Positions 28,986 through 43,900 of a stretch of DNA of 64,000 nucleotides are shown here, one piece after another. The notes beneath the pieces are model-generated. The model was not told the DNA's origin, made no database searches, and saw only the letters and a list, made by a program, of their open reading frames with translations. Source of the stretch: Antedon bifida (lineage: Eukaryota > Echinodermata > Crinoidea > Comatulida > Antedonidae); NCBI GenBank assembly GCA_963402885.1, contig OY727093.1:25977409-26041408 (forward strand), given 5' to 3'. Made by a program: the position numbers and the translations under genes. Numbering within the stretch: position 1 is the first letter of the stretch; every line of letters begins with the position of its first letter.

Positions 28986-31900
28986 ATGACGTCTGTTGGG
29001 TCGGATAAAGCAACAAATAACATACGCAGTTATGACAACTTTCGAGGAAAGTCGTCGGTTCGTCATGATGAACAGACAACAATGGGTTCAAAATCCAACG
29101 AAGGGTATTTTGATAAAGGTAAAATTCAGCAGGAAGAACCAAGCAGAAGTCGCCCAGACTCGCCTACCACAGCCTATGTTACTAAAAGATTAGAAGATAC
29201 TATCAGGTATTATAATAATTATAATTATATTATTAATAATTGTATAATTACTGATGATTGTAATTTACCTTTTTTATCAAAAAAAGTGAATGAAACCCAA
29301 ACAAACAACATGAGAAATGTGAGAAGACCTAATTTCTTTGTATAATTAACAAAATACCAAATACCATTTCTTCTTATAGGCCTACTGTAGTACACCATGT
29401 CAGTCAGTGACATTTTTTTTTTTTATTTTGTAAATATTACGTTGTAATCATATATTTAAGAATTGTCTTCACACTCACAATACATGCCAACATATATTAT
29501 TAACGGAAGATGTAGTGGTTGTATTAGTTTTGGAGGGTATCGTCAAGACATGTTATTCTAGGTGAGGAGCGTATAGCTGTTATCGGTTGTGACTATGTTA
29601 GTGGAATCCGGAATCCGCTCCACTTGGGAAAAAAAAATTTTTTTTTGCATGCTGAGTCAATGTATGCCATTTTAATGTCACATAATAGTTATCCACTTTG
29701 AACAAAAATTGAATCGAAGAAAAAAAATGTATTTACCTGAACTTTACTACAAAATAACCTATTCAAAGTCTGATTTATAATTAATCTTCATTTTTCATGT
29801 TTTTGGGGGACAATACATCCTTTAAAAATTTTCTTTTTCAATAGTTTAAATTAATTGTTAGGCGCTCTGTTCTTGGTAGGGCGCCATTCAAAGCCTAAAT
29901 AAAATAAAATAGATTAGTAAAATACTTAGTAAAATACTGTATTGAATCCACCTTTCCTGCCATCATTTCAACAAGCTATGCAAACAATTGTCATTATTAA
30001 TGATTTTCCGATGCTAAACAATAAACAAAAATGCCTTTTTTCTAGTTGCATTACTGTCGTGACAAGTGATTCAATAAAATATAATTGTTTCAGTGAAACT
30101 TTGTGTTTAAATATTAATGACACTGCATTCATTTAATATTGTACAATTCCAACCTTTATGAATTTTTTATTCCATATTTCATATAATATTGCATGCTAAA
30201 TATATTTATCTAATTACTGGATAATATTGAATGTTTTCAACTTACATTCAGGCAGATTCCATTTGCTTCTAGGAAAGCTCTCTCAGTCTATGACGTAAAC
30301 GTGCTTTTACCAGGTTTATATTTACTACCCTGGATATATTTTAATGTAAATAAGAAAACATGGTAAAATATTGCTGAAAAGCTAATACTATTACCATTAA
30401 TCTTAAATTTTAATAATAATAGAAAATGGACTGAATGAACATACTGTAAGAAGCTATAGTTTACACTGTCTAATTATAATGTGCACAACTAATGTACACT
30501 ACATCATTCATTTCTTTTTATTGCGGACTTCATATCATAGAATAAAATGGTTCATAATTAACAAAGATTTATCCACAAACTACATGAGTTTAAATGTTAT
30601 GACAAAATGATGTGGAGATTATTATTTAATACTACATACAGCTATCTATTTTCATAATTATCTAGTACCACCTTCATAATAGTGTATACAGTGACCAGAG
30701 GGCCTGGCTATGAAACTTAGATTGGATTATTTTAACAATGGAATTACCAAATCTCTGCGTCTGAATTTAGCTTAAAATTACTGTAGGGGTGGGATTATAC
30801 TCAGTCATAAGGTAATCGGAATCTCAAAGTTGAATTGTTATATAATTCTATACCAGTAAAATAGTTGAATCATAAAATTAAGCACCTGTCAATTGAGAAG
30901 CTGAGTAAACAACATAAATTCCACTTTAAAATATAAAGGTAAACACTAATACATAATAATATCTAAATTAGAAAAGCATATTGATTTATTTACTACCATT
31001 TAGTACAGTATGAGGGACAGTGGTGGTTTTTATGTCCAGAGGTGTTTCTAGTATAAGCCGACTATACAGTAATTATGTTTGTGACATAAAAAAAATGTAC
31101 ATGAACACAATGATCTTGGTAGGAATAGAGAAAGCTCTATGGGATATGATAAGTAGTTGATAATTGTTTACATTTGCCTTTTTCATGTAATTAATTAGTT
31201 ATTAAGACAGGTACAGTACATAGGCAGAGGATGAACAGCAACAAGGTTGAGGTGGTAGCAGTACCCCCATTTCCCCTCCCACCTCAACTCTCATAAAAAA
31301 AAAAAATTAGAATGCAAAAGATAGGATAATTAGGTTCTGCACTTAATTCCATCATTTTTAGAGCCTGGGCTGCCCTATTTCAAAATTCTGGATCCTTACA
31401 CTGAGTCAACTGCAGATGAGTGTTATAAAGGAACATAGAGTACTTCCTTGAACTAATTTTATGTTCAATGTTGAATCCTATTACTGTTTGAAGGATATTG
31501 TTTGAGTGTTCCTCAACCTCATTCATAAACATGGAAGAAATAAATGTATACCAAGGCAATCTAACAACAGGAGCTCCTGAGATCAAAGAGTTTATTTGTG
31601 TCTGCGGCACGATCAGTTCCATTCAGACACCGCGCGCCACGGAGAATATAGTAAAATACTGCATGGTATTTGTTGCAGCCAAGCATAAGATCAAAGGACT
31701 GTTGTTAATGTTAGATTGCCTTGGTTAAATACTATACTGATATTGAATTGAATTACCTCCTCTTTGTATAATAAATTGTGCTTTTGTTTCTTGCATCTCG
31801 CTACTGTACAGACTTATTATTCAGCATCAAGGCAGACCTTGAAATATGTAAAGTAAATAAATAAATATGAAACTGAATAGTGATATTAATATTAATGGAT

Positions 31901-34900
31901 CTAACATGTAATAAGGTCATATAGTGACTATTCTAGCACGCTGATATTATCCACTCGCCTGCTTATCAATTGCTTGGTATACAACGGCCTGTTTTACTCT
32001 TACTGTTGCCCTGGCTTTCTGCTCCATTTACTTATAATAATGATTAAACTGTTTTTTCCATTTTACTTTCCTATGTAGTGTACAGTAAATGCAGGTGTTT
32101 AAAATGGGAAAAAATATCAACAAGATGTAGTGAATATAGATTTAAACAGATTTTGTTTAGCAATATTACTACTGTACAGTAAATGTAATTGAACTGAATT
32201 TTTGACAATTTACAATAATGTGTATCAGTATTAGCATGGAAGTTATTTCTCCATGGTATTAGGTAGTATTATTATGGTAAAACTGACCATATTATTGATG
32301 AATTTTGCATGATTACCAGTGTAACAATGTGTTAATCATAAACACAAGGGTGTCTTTTTGAAATTGAATAGACAGTGGACACAATTTTAATTGTATCCAA
32401 ATTTATTGTTGTATTTTTATAGATTTTTTTTTTTTTTTTTTCAATATTTTTTATTGTAATACAAACATTATTAACTGTGTGCTATTGCTTTTGTACATTT
32501 TATATACCGTAATAAAAAAATAAAAAAAAAATAACGTAAAATGCAGGGCCCCAATGGAAACAAGTTTTTAACTGTTTGGGCTACCCTGGGTAAATAAATG
32601 TAATAATAATAATAAAATAGGGGTTAAATAACAGGCAAACTTTAATGTAGCAGTACCACTGTAGTATTTGATTAGTCTATTTTGTGCCTACCCTACCAGG
32701 ATAAACCAGGTAGATCATAGGTTATTGTTGTAAATGTAGCCTACTGTACTGTACGATTGTTATGATAATTATCTACGCGTTAATTGTAGGGTGGTTTGTA
32801 GAGTTAATAAGCACCATTTTTATAGCCGCCCTATGCAGTGGTTAAACTATTTGGCTGGATGTACGCTGCTGAGACAAAGTCGTGGGCCTACTGTGTGTAC
32901 TGTAGATAAGGTGGTGGGCCTAGGCCTACATTATTAATTGTTTAATCCAACTGTACACTACATGTCTATATAATATCTTTCAAATATCAGAAATTAGAAA
33001 AATGGTAAAATTTAACTGTGTTGCCTTTTTTATTTTCACTCCTCAAATTTATTTTTTGTTTGTATTTTTCAGACCTGAAATAAAAAGAAAAATTGATGAG
33101 ATTGTGGTGAGTATATAGAAACATTTGAGAGGTTGGATAAAAAGGAAAGCACCTGCGTTAATAGACTGCCCGCCCTTGCGACTAAGCATGGAAGTTTTCC
33201 TTTAAGCTGCGTAGATTGTAGATGCATACATTATAATTTGTATGCCTAGACGAGCTTAGTTGGACCTACAATACTGTATGCTTTATTGAAAAATAATTGT
33301 TGACTGGGGTTCACAGAAAATTGTTATATTGGATGCATTCATTTGCTCGAGTCCAGTACTGGACAAAGTACAATATTAATAGTTACAGAAACAAACATAA
33401 TTTCACCTCTCATTCGATCACATACATTGCATCACAGTCAAATAATCTGTTAAATGATATTACCAAAATAGTGAAAAACACCAAATTAATTTGCTATTTT
33501 CACTTATGGTATTTATGGTGAAGTTCTTAATTAAATAAAAAAATAAAATTAAATAATTGGCTATGATTTATATTGTTATACTGTAGCTTCAAATGATTCT
33601 ATGTGATCAATATCTAATTTATACTTATTAGTAATAGGTTTAAACTGTTGATTGTATGCTAATGTACACTGTGTCAGTCAGTGTGCTGTATTTAATTTAT
33701 TAAGTGTTAGCAATGCAAGATAGAAAATGAATAACTTACAATACTGTAAGCTACATTCACTTGTTGTTTGACTGACGCAACGGAAGATAGTGCTTTTCAA
33801 CTCTTTATATTATTTTCCATTAGTTGGCAAACATCGCTGTTTTACTGTAGAATAGAAGGTGTAGTCAAAATTAAAACGATCTAAAATTTGTATCTCCTTT
33901 TGTGTTAAATGTTATTATTTGTTGTTAATTGCTGCCATGTAAAGAAAAACTATTTCTTTATGATTTGTTGATTGTTTTATGTAAACATTATATTATGATA
34001 AAATTTACAAATAGCCAAAAACTTGCATTCAAGAAGGTAACATAATGATTGTGTATATTGTTTTTCAAATGAATAGTGGAGAACTATCTTGCCTTTATAC
34101 AATCACAAGGCCCATTCTTAAATCCTGACATAGTGGCAGGGTTGTAACTTAAGCCTCAAATGAGACTTTGTTTCATAAGCACAATATATTTTATCCATCA
34201 TAAAATTGACTAGTTACAGTAAATTGGCAAAAAAAACAACTGTAGTGGTCATTTGAGTATTTTCATCCCTTTACTCAATTCTGGCATGGATATAAAAAAT
34301 AAATTGAGTAAGGTATTTAAAAGTAACATTTTATTAAATATTACCAGACTGATTATTAAAAAAATATTACTGAAATTTACTTATGTTGAGATGATCACTG
34401 TTTGCTATACATTGGTTGTTGTAGCTACAGTAGAATGCCACAAATTGTAATTTAATTCAATGTGTGACCTTTAAACTAATGTACAGTATAGAATAATCAA
34501 TGCTTTTCTACTCAAAACAATTCTTAAGATTTTACTTTACTTCAATGCTAGTACTTCAATGGGTTTGTAATGGGTTTTCTAATTGCTATAATTAAAATGT
34601 GTGATACTGAAAAAGTAAGATGATTTGTTCACATTTGTCAAAATTATTATTTACTTACTTACAGTATAGTACTTTAAAAACAATACTATAATACAGAAAA
34701 CCACAAGAATGACCTTGGGTGTGTATTGTTAGACTTTAAGCTTGAGGTGTGGTTACATATTCCTAGTTACTGTACATGTTCTGTTTCTGCTACATACAGA
34801 CCTCCCAACTCTCCCGAAAATCGTGGGAGTCTCCCGATTTTTTTGGTTCTCTCCCGCGAAACCCAAATTTCCCCCGATTTTTTCATTTTTAGATAAAAAT

Positions 34901-37900
34901 GTCCCGATTTTAAATAAGGAACATATACAATATGGCCAAGCCAAGTAATCACATTTTTAAGGTTGGATTTTGTTGAATTGACAGGGCGTTGTGAAGTTGG
35001 TTGTTTAGTTAAAAGCAAAACAAAAGCCACACGCAAATACCATTGTTTGTAAAAAGCATGGTAGGTCACAACGCGTACGTACAAACAACAAATCACGTAC
35101 GTATGCGTTGTGACGTTTGCTCCCAAATCCTTCCCATCATGCATCGCACACGCTATTTGCGATAAACCTTATTCAACTAGTTAAAATATTATTATTATTA
35201 TTACCGAAAAAATCTCCCTATTTTTTGTCAATCCAAGTTGGGAGGTCTGTACATAGCGCCAAATATACTATTTAAAATTTAATTTTGATATCAACTGCAT
35301 CTCTCCTAAATAACTGTTTGATCGTCGACAGAAATCGTTGCATGGTCATGAGCATGATCATGTTTTGGACGTGCACAGAATGACTTTTCTACTCGACAGC
35401 TGCATAGTGTAGTGACTTCTTAGTCCTGTATGAATGTACAGTAAGTTTGAAAGAAAGGCAACATTAAATTGACTACAGTAAATACCTTATGAATCATTGT
35501 GTATGCAATAATTGACATCATTTCAAATACAATATTGTTTCAGTAAAGTTTTTAAATCAACAGTAGTCTTTTTTAAATTGTCATTGGCAGTGATTGTCAA
35601 TACCTTTGTAATTTATTACATTAAATAATTGCAGTTCACCATTCTATTGAAAATTACATTATTAATTATCTCTTTTAAAAATGTATTCTGAATTTATTTG
35701 AATGCGCAGTACATACATTGAATAATATACAGTACCGACTGTTCTGTTAGTTTAATTAGTTACAGTGAAAAAGTACATGAATATTATAAACATAATTAAA
35801 AGGTCAAATTGAAAGGATAATGTGTATTTTTAGCAAGTGTTCACATTATTTCTAGTTGAGCAGGTTAAGTGTATGTTTACACATGCATAGCAGTCAGGTA
35901 GTGTTATGCATAAATCTTTTTGTTAAAATGAAATCTAATCTAGTAATTCATACATAATACTCATCAATACTGACACAGTAGTACATCAAAAGGACTGTTG
36001 TATTACTGTATGCGTTATACTAATATGTTATACTATCAAATGTACTGATTCTGTACACCTATGAGCATTTTTGTATACTGTATGCGTTATAATAATATAA
36101 TAATAATAGTACACTACTGTAGTGTATAATGTTCAGTGACGTCCTATTTACAATTCTGAATGATCTCAGTCATGATGTACCTGTTCTATATAATGTTATT
36201 GTGTTATTTGTGTGTGTTTTTTCTTGTGATTTAAAGTTCTACTCAACAATTACTTGCAATTTTTGTCTCAAAGTGTTCTCAATGTACTGAACATTCAGTA
36301 ACTCCAGACCTCACAACCTTGAAAAATAAAATATCGGGAAGATTTTTTAAAGCATTTCCAAACTATAGAGGGCGCAATAATATTGTGAAAATTACCTCAA
36401 AATAATTCGGTCGCTATTCAAAAATAGAAAGATATTTGCATCTATTAATAACCATTGGTATTTCATGACGTACCAGCAGCGTAAAAGAAATGGAAAATGA
36501 CACGAAATATCAGGAGATTATCACCATTATGGGGATATTATGTTTATCCAAAATAATGGGAGAAATTATATTTTAGTCGGTGAGCGGGAGATGACATGAA
36601 ATATCGGAAGATTCCTGCTATTATTGAGAGAGTTGGGAGGTCTGTACAGTAAGTCCCTGATGCAAAGCTAGTGGAAATTATCATTGCAATTGCATTGGTA
36701 TACCATTACCAGCTGCTTCCTTCGGCTCGAATCTAACGAAACACAAGCTTGGTACAGTATTCTAGAGGTATCTACACTAATCTAGCGTTCTAGAGGTCGT
36801 TGATAGAGTCGTACCTGAGGATTACTTTTTACATCTTTAACTATCCGACTTGGCTACCTGATTCCTGAAAGTAACCATCATGTATTCTTTGTTGAAATCA
36901 AGATTGAAGGATAATTTATGTAGATTAAGGTTACCAGCCCAGTGGGTGAAAGAGCTGTAATATTCTACCACAGGTATACACCATCCTGTGAAAGTATGGT
37001 GGTTATACCATACAATAGTATCCACATACTGTATTGCTCTGGAAACTCCTAACTGATACTATAGTCTAAAATTAATAACATTAGCCACAATAATTATTTA
37101 TGGTTAATAAACATGATACATGGTAAATAATAGTACAAACAATGCTTGTTTAATGATTATAAGGATTTTAAAATACTTTATTTTACACACTCAGAATAAC
37201 ATTATTATATAACAATATAGTTTGAAGGTAAAACTGAGTTCAGTATTTCCTAGCAAATGGCTAATTTATTCAACGTGAAAAACATCAATATTTCACAATA
37301 GGCTTTTTGCAGAATTGAATTCTCATAAAATTCTCATAATAAATACTCTAACAATAAGTGAATGTTTTGGACCTTTTGTTATGATTTGCACTTTATTTGA
37401 ACCTTAAAGTCTACAATAGAATCAATAGATGGTAAGATGGATTAGGCCTTTAAAAAATGACACAGCCAATCAGGGTCAGTTATCTGGTTTTGTTTTCAAT
37501 TTACCTCCTACCTAGGCCTTGGGCAAAATAATTTGGGCCAAACTACTACTGTATTGTACACTACCAGTAGCTATAGGGTCTTTTTGTTTTTCTGTATGAA
37601 TACACATTTAACACTTATTTTGTTTTTCTACATTAGTGGCATGGTTTGTTGTTGACAACAAGGACTACTATCATAATATCATAAAACCTACAACACAATG
37701 TGTTCCTTTAACATGTTATAATGGTGTTTTCTCATGTTGTATTTATGCATTGATTGAAATTAATAAATTCATTCTCATTGGAAATACTATTTCCATGTAT
37801 TCATGAACATTTGCATATTAATGCAATATAGAAAATACATAAAATAAATAGTAATTTACATTAATAATAAAAGCATTTATAATGCACCGTATAGATCCAA

Positions 37901-40900
37901 TAAAATTACTCATAGGCGCAGTAAATAAAATACAAAACAATTGCTATTTGAAACGATTAAAACTACGATATTAAAATGATCAAGATATTATTTTAAACTG
38001 CATCCAGAAAATATTTAAGTGATTATGAAAATGTTCTCTCCAAATTTTCAAGAAATAATTCAGATCCGGACTGTTTTTATTATGCAAATTGCAATTAAAT
38101 AATATGCTTTGTTGCAGGAAATCAATTTATTTGAATTAGGATCAACATTACATATTATATTGTATGTTATTTTTGTTTCATCTTTATTGTTAGTGATTAA
38201 CTTTAAACAATGAACCCGCTACAATATGCAAACTTTGACCCAGCTCAATCAATACAATACAGTGTATCTCTGTTAATCATTGTTTTTAACTGTACAAGCT
38301 TACTGTTAAATTGGTCTTATGTGTTAGACCGGTGATTATCATTCATATTCATATATAATCAATATTATATTATAATAATATTAATATAAATACTGTATAT
38401 TATATTGTACGTTATGTACAGTACAATATGTGCATATTGTGATGATTTGATTTTTATACTAGTATAGACTACATGTTAAATTTTATACACATTTTATTCT
38501 GCGGTTAATTTACTCTATAGTATAGTACTGCTATTCATACCTGTACCTGGAGTACACATGTGGACCCAATACTACTTCCCTCCTCCTTTTTTGGTCCCAT
38601 CCCCTTTCCTCCTCTTCACCAAGATTACAATCTTATTTTATTTTTAAATATATTGAAATAATTTAATAGTTTATTTTTACTTGACACTGATATTTTTATA
38701 CTCATATATTTTTATATTGTATGTTTAATTGTTTTAAGGATGCACCATTATTATGTGTGCCGCTGTTCAAAAAGCGTTTTCCGAATAAATTATTATTATA
38801 CTTTTATTAATGATTCTGCCTTCCCTTTTAACCATGTTTCTTTCTAGTTGTATTCAAGTTGGTGTATTTGTAATAAACAACTAAACATTTTTATATGGAT
38901 GCGTTATTTAACCAGTCCTCCTCTTCACAGTTAGCAGCAGGCTATTCAATTCATGGTTACGAAAAATCAATGTTTTATTTGTAAATTAATTGTAATACAA
39001 TTAAGCAGTATGTTTGTTTCTTCACATAGGCAAGTACTCGGAAGTTCAATGACTTAGAGAAGTTACTACTCTACCTCAAACTACCTACAGGATCTTCTCT
39101 ATGCACAAAACCAAATAAAGACAAATCGTAAGTAGAATCAGTTTACTGTACAGTATTGGCATCCACCAATTTGTAAAAGGAATATGAACTTTGTTTTATG
39201 ACTTAAGCTTGGTTCCCACTAGGATGCAACGCAAGCATGTTGGCCAATGACAAGCAACAGTTTGAATAATCCATCGCTTGTGGTTGGTCAACTCACTTAC
39301 ATTGCGTTACGTCCTTGTGTTGCGTCTCTAGTGGGAACCAAGCATTAGCAGCGTTCATAATAACACTGGTCCGCACACCAATCGCCAGTTAAATATGTAG
39401 CGGACCAGTTAAATAGTCAAATAACAAGTCCGCTTGGACAGTTAAAATTTCAGTAAAACCTGACAATCAATAATTTTACTCAATTCATGTCATGATTTCC
39501 TTACTAAATATTTCACACCTATACTAATGTAAACAAGATCGATTTTCTGTACCTCATTTTTGAGGGATTTTCTTTCAAGTTAATGTTAAGGTACAAACAG
39601 TATTTTGTAAATTAAAGGCCTTCCTATTATATCTAGGCCCATATTCTGGGACCAGTAAAAGGAGTGGATGACCAGTAAAAATGTAATTTTACTGGTCCTC
39701 TTAAGTTAAGTTTAAAAAAAAGAAGACCCTTACACACTTATTTTAATATATCATTTTTGTATTCTTACAGTTCAAGTCAAGTGTTGTCATCACGCCCTAC
39801 ACATTGGCGTGGTTTAAACTGGATACGCACCCACCTTGAAGAAAGTGTTGAAACTTCACTATCAAAACAAGACATTTATGATGATTATAGGTAACTATCG
39901 ACAATAATAACTTATTATTCTGTAAAGTTTATATTTACATTGTACAAAAAAATGAGTGACATGATATAATTGGTTGTCGGTTGGTCGGTCCAGGACTATT
40001 GTTGGTTATTGGTTTTTATTTTTGTAGAACATGAAAATTACTAATTTCTTATATGGGTTTTTTGCGAGGAAGGGGTTTGAAGAAACTTTTAACTACTGTA
40101 GTTATCCACTAGTCCTGTTGGTTCTAAGCTTGTGACCCCATTCAACAGTATGCGGCCACAGACCACAACAGTATTTTGAGGTTTAAAGATGTTCAGTATT
40201 ATTTAATAATAGGGCCTTAAAATATATTTAGGTACCCAGTAAAATCCTTCTTAATACTAGTTTTATTTTTAACTACTTTAAAATTATTATAATCAAACAG
40301 GAGCAAGATGACGTAAATAATACATGATGAGTCATCCTCGTAGTGTTTCGCTAAGTCTTGGCTTGAACCCAAATTGTATGCGAGATAATTTGACTGAAAA
40401 ACTAAATAGAATGTTCATGTGACAAATACATATATTTTTTACCTAAATGTTCAAGAAAAAACGATACTTCCTGCTTATCTTGCAAGGATTGGTTTGCTGT
40501 GTATTATCACCTTTTTTTAAAAAAAAGATTTGATTAACCTAATTAAATTTGAAACAATATTTCAATTACAAACTTGTCTTGGTCAAACAGAGTGCATCCA
40601 TGATATGAGTATTGGTGGTTATTAGTGTTGTGTTAATTTCAATTTCTAGTAATTCTGAATCTTGCTAATGATATCTTGATTATCATCATCATCATTGTCG
40701 TCATCATCATTGTCGCCACCATCATTATTGTCATCATCATTGTCATCGTCATCATCATCATTGTCATATTGTCGTCATCATCATCATTGTCGTCATCATC
40801 TTCATTTTCGTCATATCATTGTCGTCATCATATCATTGTCTTTATCATCATTATCATCATCATCATCATTGTCGTCATCATCATCATTTTCGTCATCATT

Positions 40901-43900
40901 GTCGTCATCGTCATTGTCGTCATCATATCATTGTCGTTATCATTGTCGTCATCATATCATTGTCGTTATCATCATTGTCATCATCATCATCATTGTCGTC
41001 ATCATCATTGTCGTCATCATCATTGTCGTCGTCATCATTGTCATCATCATCATTGTCGTCATCATTGTCGTCATATCATTGTCATCATATCATTGTCGTT
41101 ATCATTGTCGGTATCATATCATTGTCGTTATCATCATTGTCGTCATCAGCATCATCAGCAGCCATATATTTATTCACCTTGTTATAAACAATCTATTTGT
41201 GGTTTAGAGCTGATATTTATGTTATTTACAGTAATGTTGCTTTTTATACTGTAGTGTTCAACTTCCAGTTACTATTTCCTGAGCTTTACCAACATCCTTG
41301 CTATCTTGGCAAATATCCTCTGCCAAGTACAATATGTTTGTACACTACTAAAATAGCATTGTGTCCTTGAAATCATAATCATTCACAATATTTTTTTTGC
41401 TGTTATTTTAACATTGGCGAAACATTACACTAATTTCACATATAAAAAGGCACTAAACTTTGATGTGTGCCTAGTACAAATTGATCATTGCTATCATTTC
41501 TATAACCAGTTCCTAGTGCGCTCCTTAACATCTTCAAGGAGAGCAACTAATCATGCTCCTTAAATCTCACATGAGGCACCAAAAAGGGGGATTCCCCTGT
41601 CTGCATTCAATTAATTGCCAGAATTCTTTGAGTAATTGCTCTCCTGAAATTTGAGCAGTCTATTTTGTGCCTAGCTTACCTGGATAAAGCGACATTAGCC
41701 CGTGCTCTCCAGAGGGAGGGCTTAGATGCAAAAAGTTAAAGTTCCTAGAACACTCCTGGACCATAATGGACTAGTCCGAAATGTGGGAATCGTCGTCATT
41801 CCATTTTGTAACGTGGAGACGTTATGACGTGAAAGAATTTATAATAATTATGATACGTATTTTATCGGAAGTTTCTAGTCGAACAGAAAAGCTAAGCTTC
41901 TTACTTTTAAACGAAGGACTAAGTAACATCCATGACAACAAAGATGGATGATATCTTTTTATTTCCAAAATGTTTTTAATTACAAGTTTGCTGTATAACA
42001 TGCCAAGTTATTAAACTTCTTCGTCGAACTTGATACCAATGCAAACTATCTTCATTTACTACTGTATACTAGATTGATCTAAAGATACTGTCAATGTCTT
42101 CAAATTTTCAGTTGATAAATGGTACAGTTAGAATGAGTCACCAGATTGCAATGTATTTTTTTAAATTACTAAATTTTATTATAAAATTTTATTGCCAACT
42201 GGTCCACCACAAATTGGAAATCTATAAATAGCTTTGTTGACCTTGAATTGCAGGTCTCCATGGCAATTTAACAGCATTTTGATATATAATTTTAATAAGA
42301 AAATGGATATATTTTTGTTACTGTATCTTGAATAGAAAATTAATCAATGCCGGCAAATTCAATAAAACTATTTAACTTGAGCTTTTAAAAAATGCAATAT
42401 GTTGTTTAGTGTAATATTGCAGATTGTTTATATATTTGAATCTGACTATCCAGATAACGGTGGTTGTGGTAGCATGAAATCTCCCTCTTCCCAACCTCCC
42501 CCTCCCCCCCCCCCTCCCCCCCCCCCCACCATTTCTTCCAAAAAAAGGGCGAAATGGAGGCTTAAGGATATCTCATTTTGTTACAAAATTTACTCGTCGT
42601 TTACAAGTATATTGTTTTTAATCTATTTCTTTTGCCTGGATTTTATTAATTGTCTGCAGGTGGAGAACCCCTTGTGGCAACAGATATTAAGCATGATATT
42701 TAAATTTAGGTACCAGACATATATCCTAGGCATGTACTGAACATTTGACAGATGTGATACTGTACAACATCATACGTGTAACAAGAGTAGGCCTATAATC
42801 CGAGAATTTTAATAGGTTTTCGCATCTTCCATACCAAATCACATGCAATGAAGAACTCTACATGTGCTCACAACATACTGTATTACCACCACGATATGCA
42901 ATTTAATACATAATTTGACAGGTCATAATATATTGGGAAAGTGCAAAAGTGAAGCCTTTAATAAAGCTTGTTAATTAATTAGACTAATTGACACTGCAAT
43001 TAATTTATGGGGTATGAATGTGAAGGTCACATTAAGATTTTCACAACACCAATTTCTGTATGTTAATATTAAGCCTTGTAAAGTAAGTAAAAAAGAAAGA
43101 GGTTTGCCAATAAATGTAAATTATGTATGTATATATTGTTTATTTTAATATAACTGTAGTGTATCTGTCATTCATAATTGTATAGCATAGATAGCAAGAA
43201 ATAAATGATTTAATAATACAAGTAGAAAAACAACACAATCATACTGTAATATGTATTACTGTTTTGTGTAAGCGGACAAATCTATTGACGTAATAGGCGT
43301 ACTCTTTGATATATTTGTACAAAGGACAATAGGTGATAGTATTCACAGTTAAATAATCAGAGCTCATCAGATTAACACACTTTGTTATTTTGGATCGCTA
43401 TTGTAATTGTCACATCTTAGTCCGTGATTTGAAATCAATAATGATTATTGGTTATTGCCATGTGGCTGTGTATGAATTTTTGCCATGTGACATTCATAAT
43501 AAATATTTGAATGATACAGTAGATGTTGAGACCAAATGCATCACAAGAAGTGCCCAAGTTCATAACTATGTTAAGAGAACTGTACTGGAGAATGTGGACA
43601 CAAACAATTTTAATTTACATGGCAAACCAGAAAAAAAATCACAATCACACTGATCTGTACTGCGGAAACCTAGGCCCTAGCTAGCCTATTATTGGACACA
43701 GTATAATGTTGTGTTGATTGTTGAAGTTAATTTTTGCTTCGAAGCATGTCGGAAAAATGTTACAATCATGCAGAGTATTTTTCAAATTAAGAACATAAGC
43801 CACATACTTCAAGTGTCTGATCTAATAATTTGACAATTCAATTTCAACATCCTTTATATTTGATATGTTCCATTTGATATGTTCCTTCTGACTAGTTCTA

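Larger units (their letters stand above)
29207..33072 (+). other. RFX7-like intron 1
   Basis: This 3.9-kb AT-rich GT-AG intron contains a truncated family-B MITE (29661-29825), a family-D MITE (31552-31723) and long A/T homopolymers. No coding segment is recognised. Confidence 0.8.
33107..39029 (+). other. RFX7-like intron 2
   Basis: This 5.9-kb GT-AG intron is AT-rich with very frequent TACTGTA/TACAGTA words. It holds a SINE remnant (34105-34200) and two elements with CAGACCTCCCAACT-type ends (34797-35249 and 36307-36646). No coding sequence is recognised. Confidence 0.8.

Noticed and set aside
40676-41254. ORFs of up to 192 codons rich in Ile, Ser and His
   Set aside because: Low-complexity translation of the TCA/TCG microsatellite within an intron.
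42399-42740. ORF with a poly-Pro run
   Set aside because: Produced by the poly(C) tract in an intron; no domain on either side.
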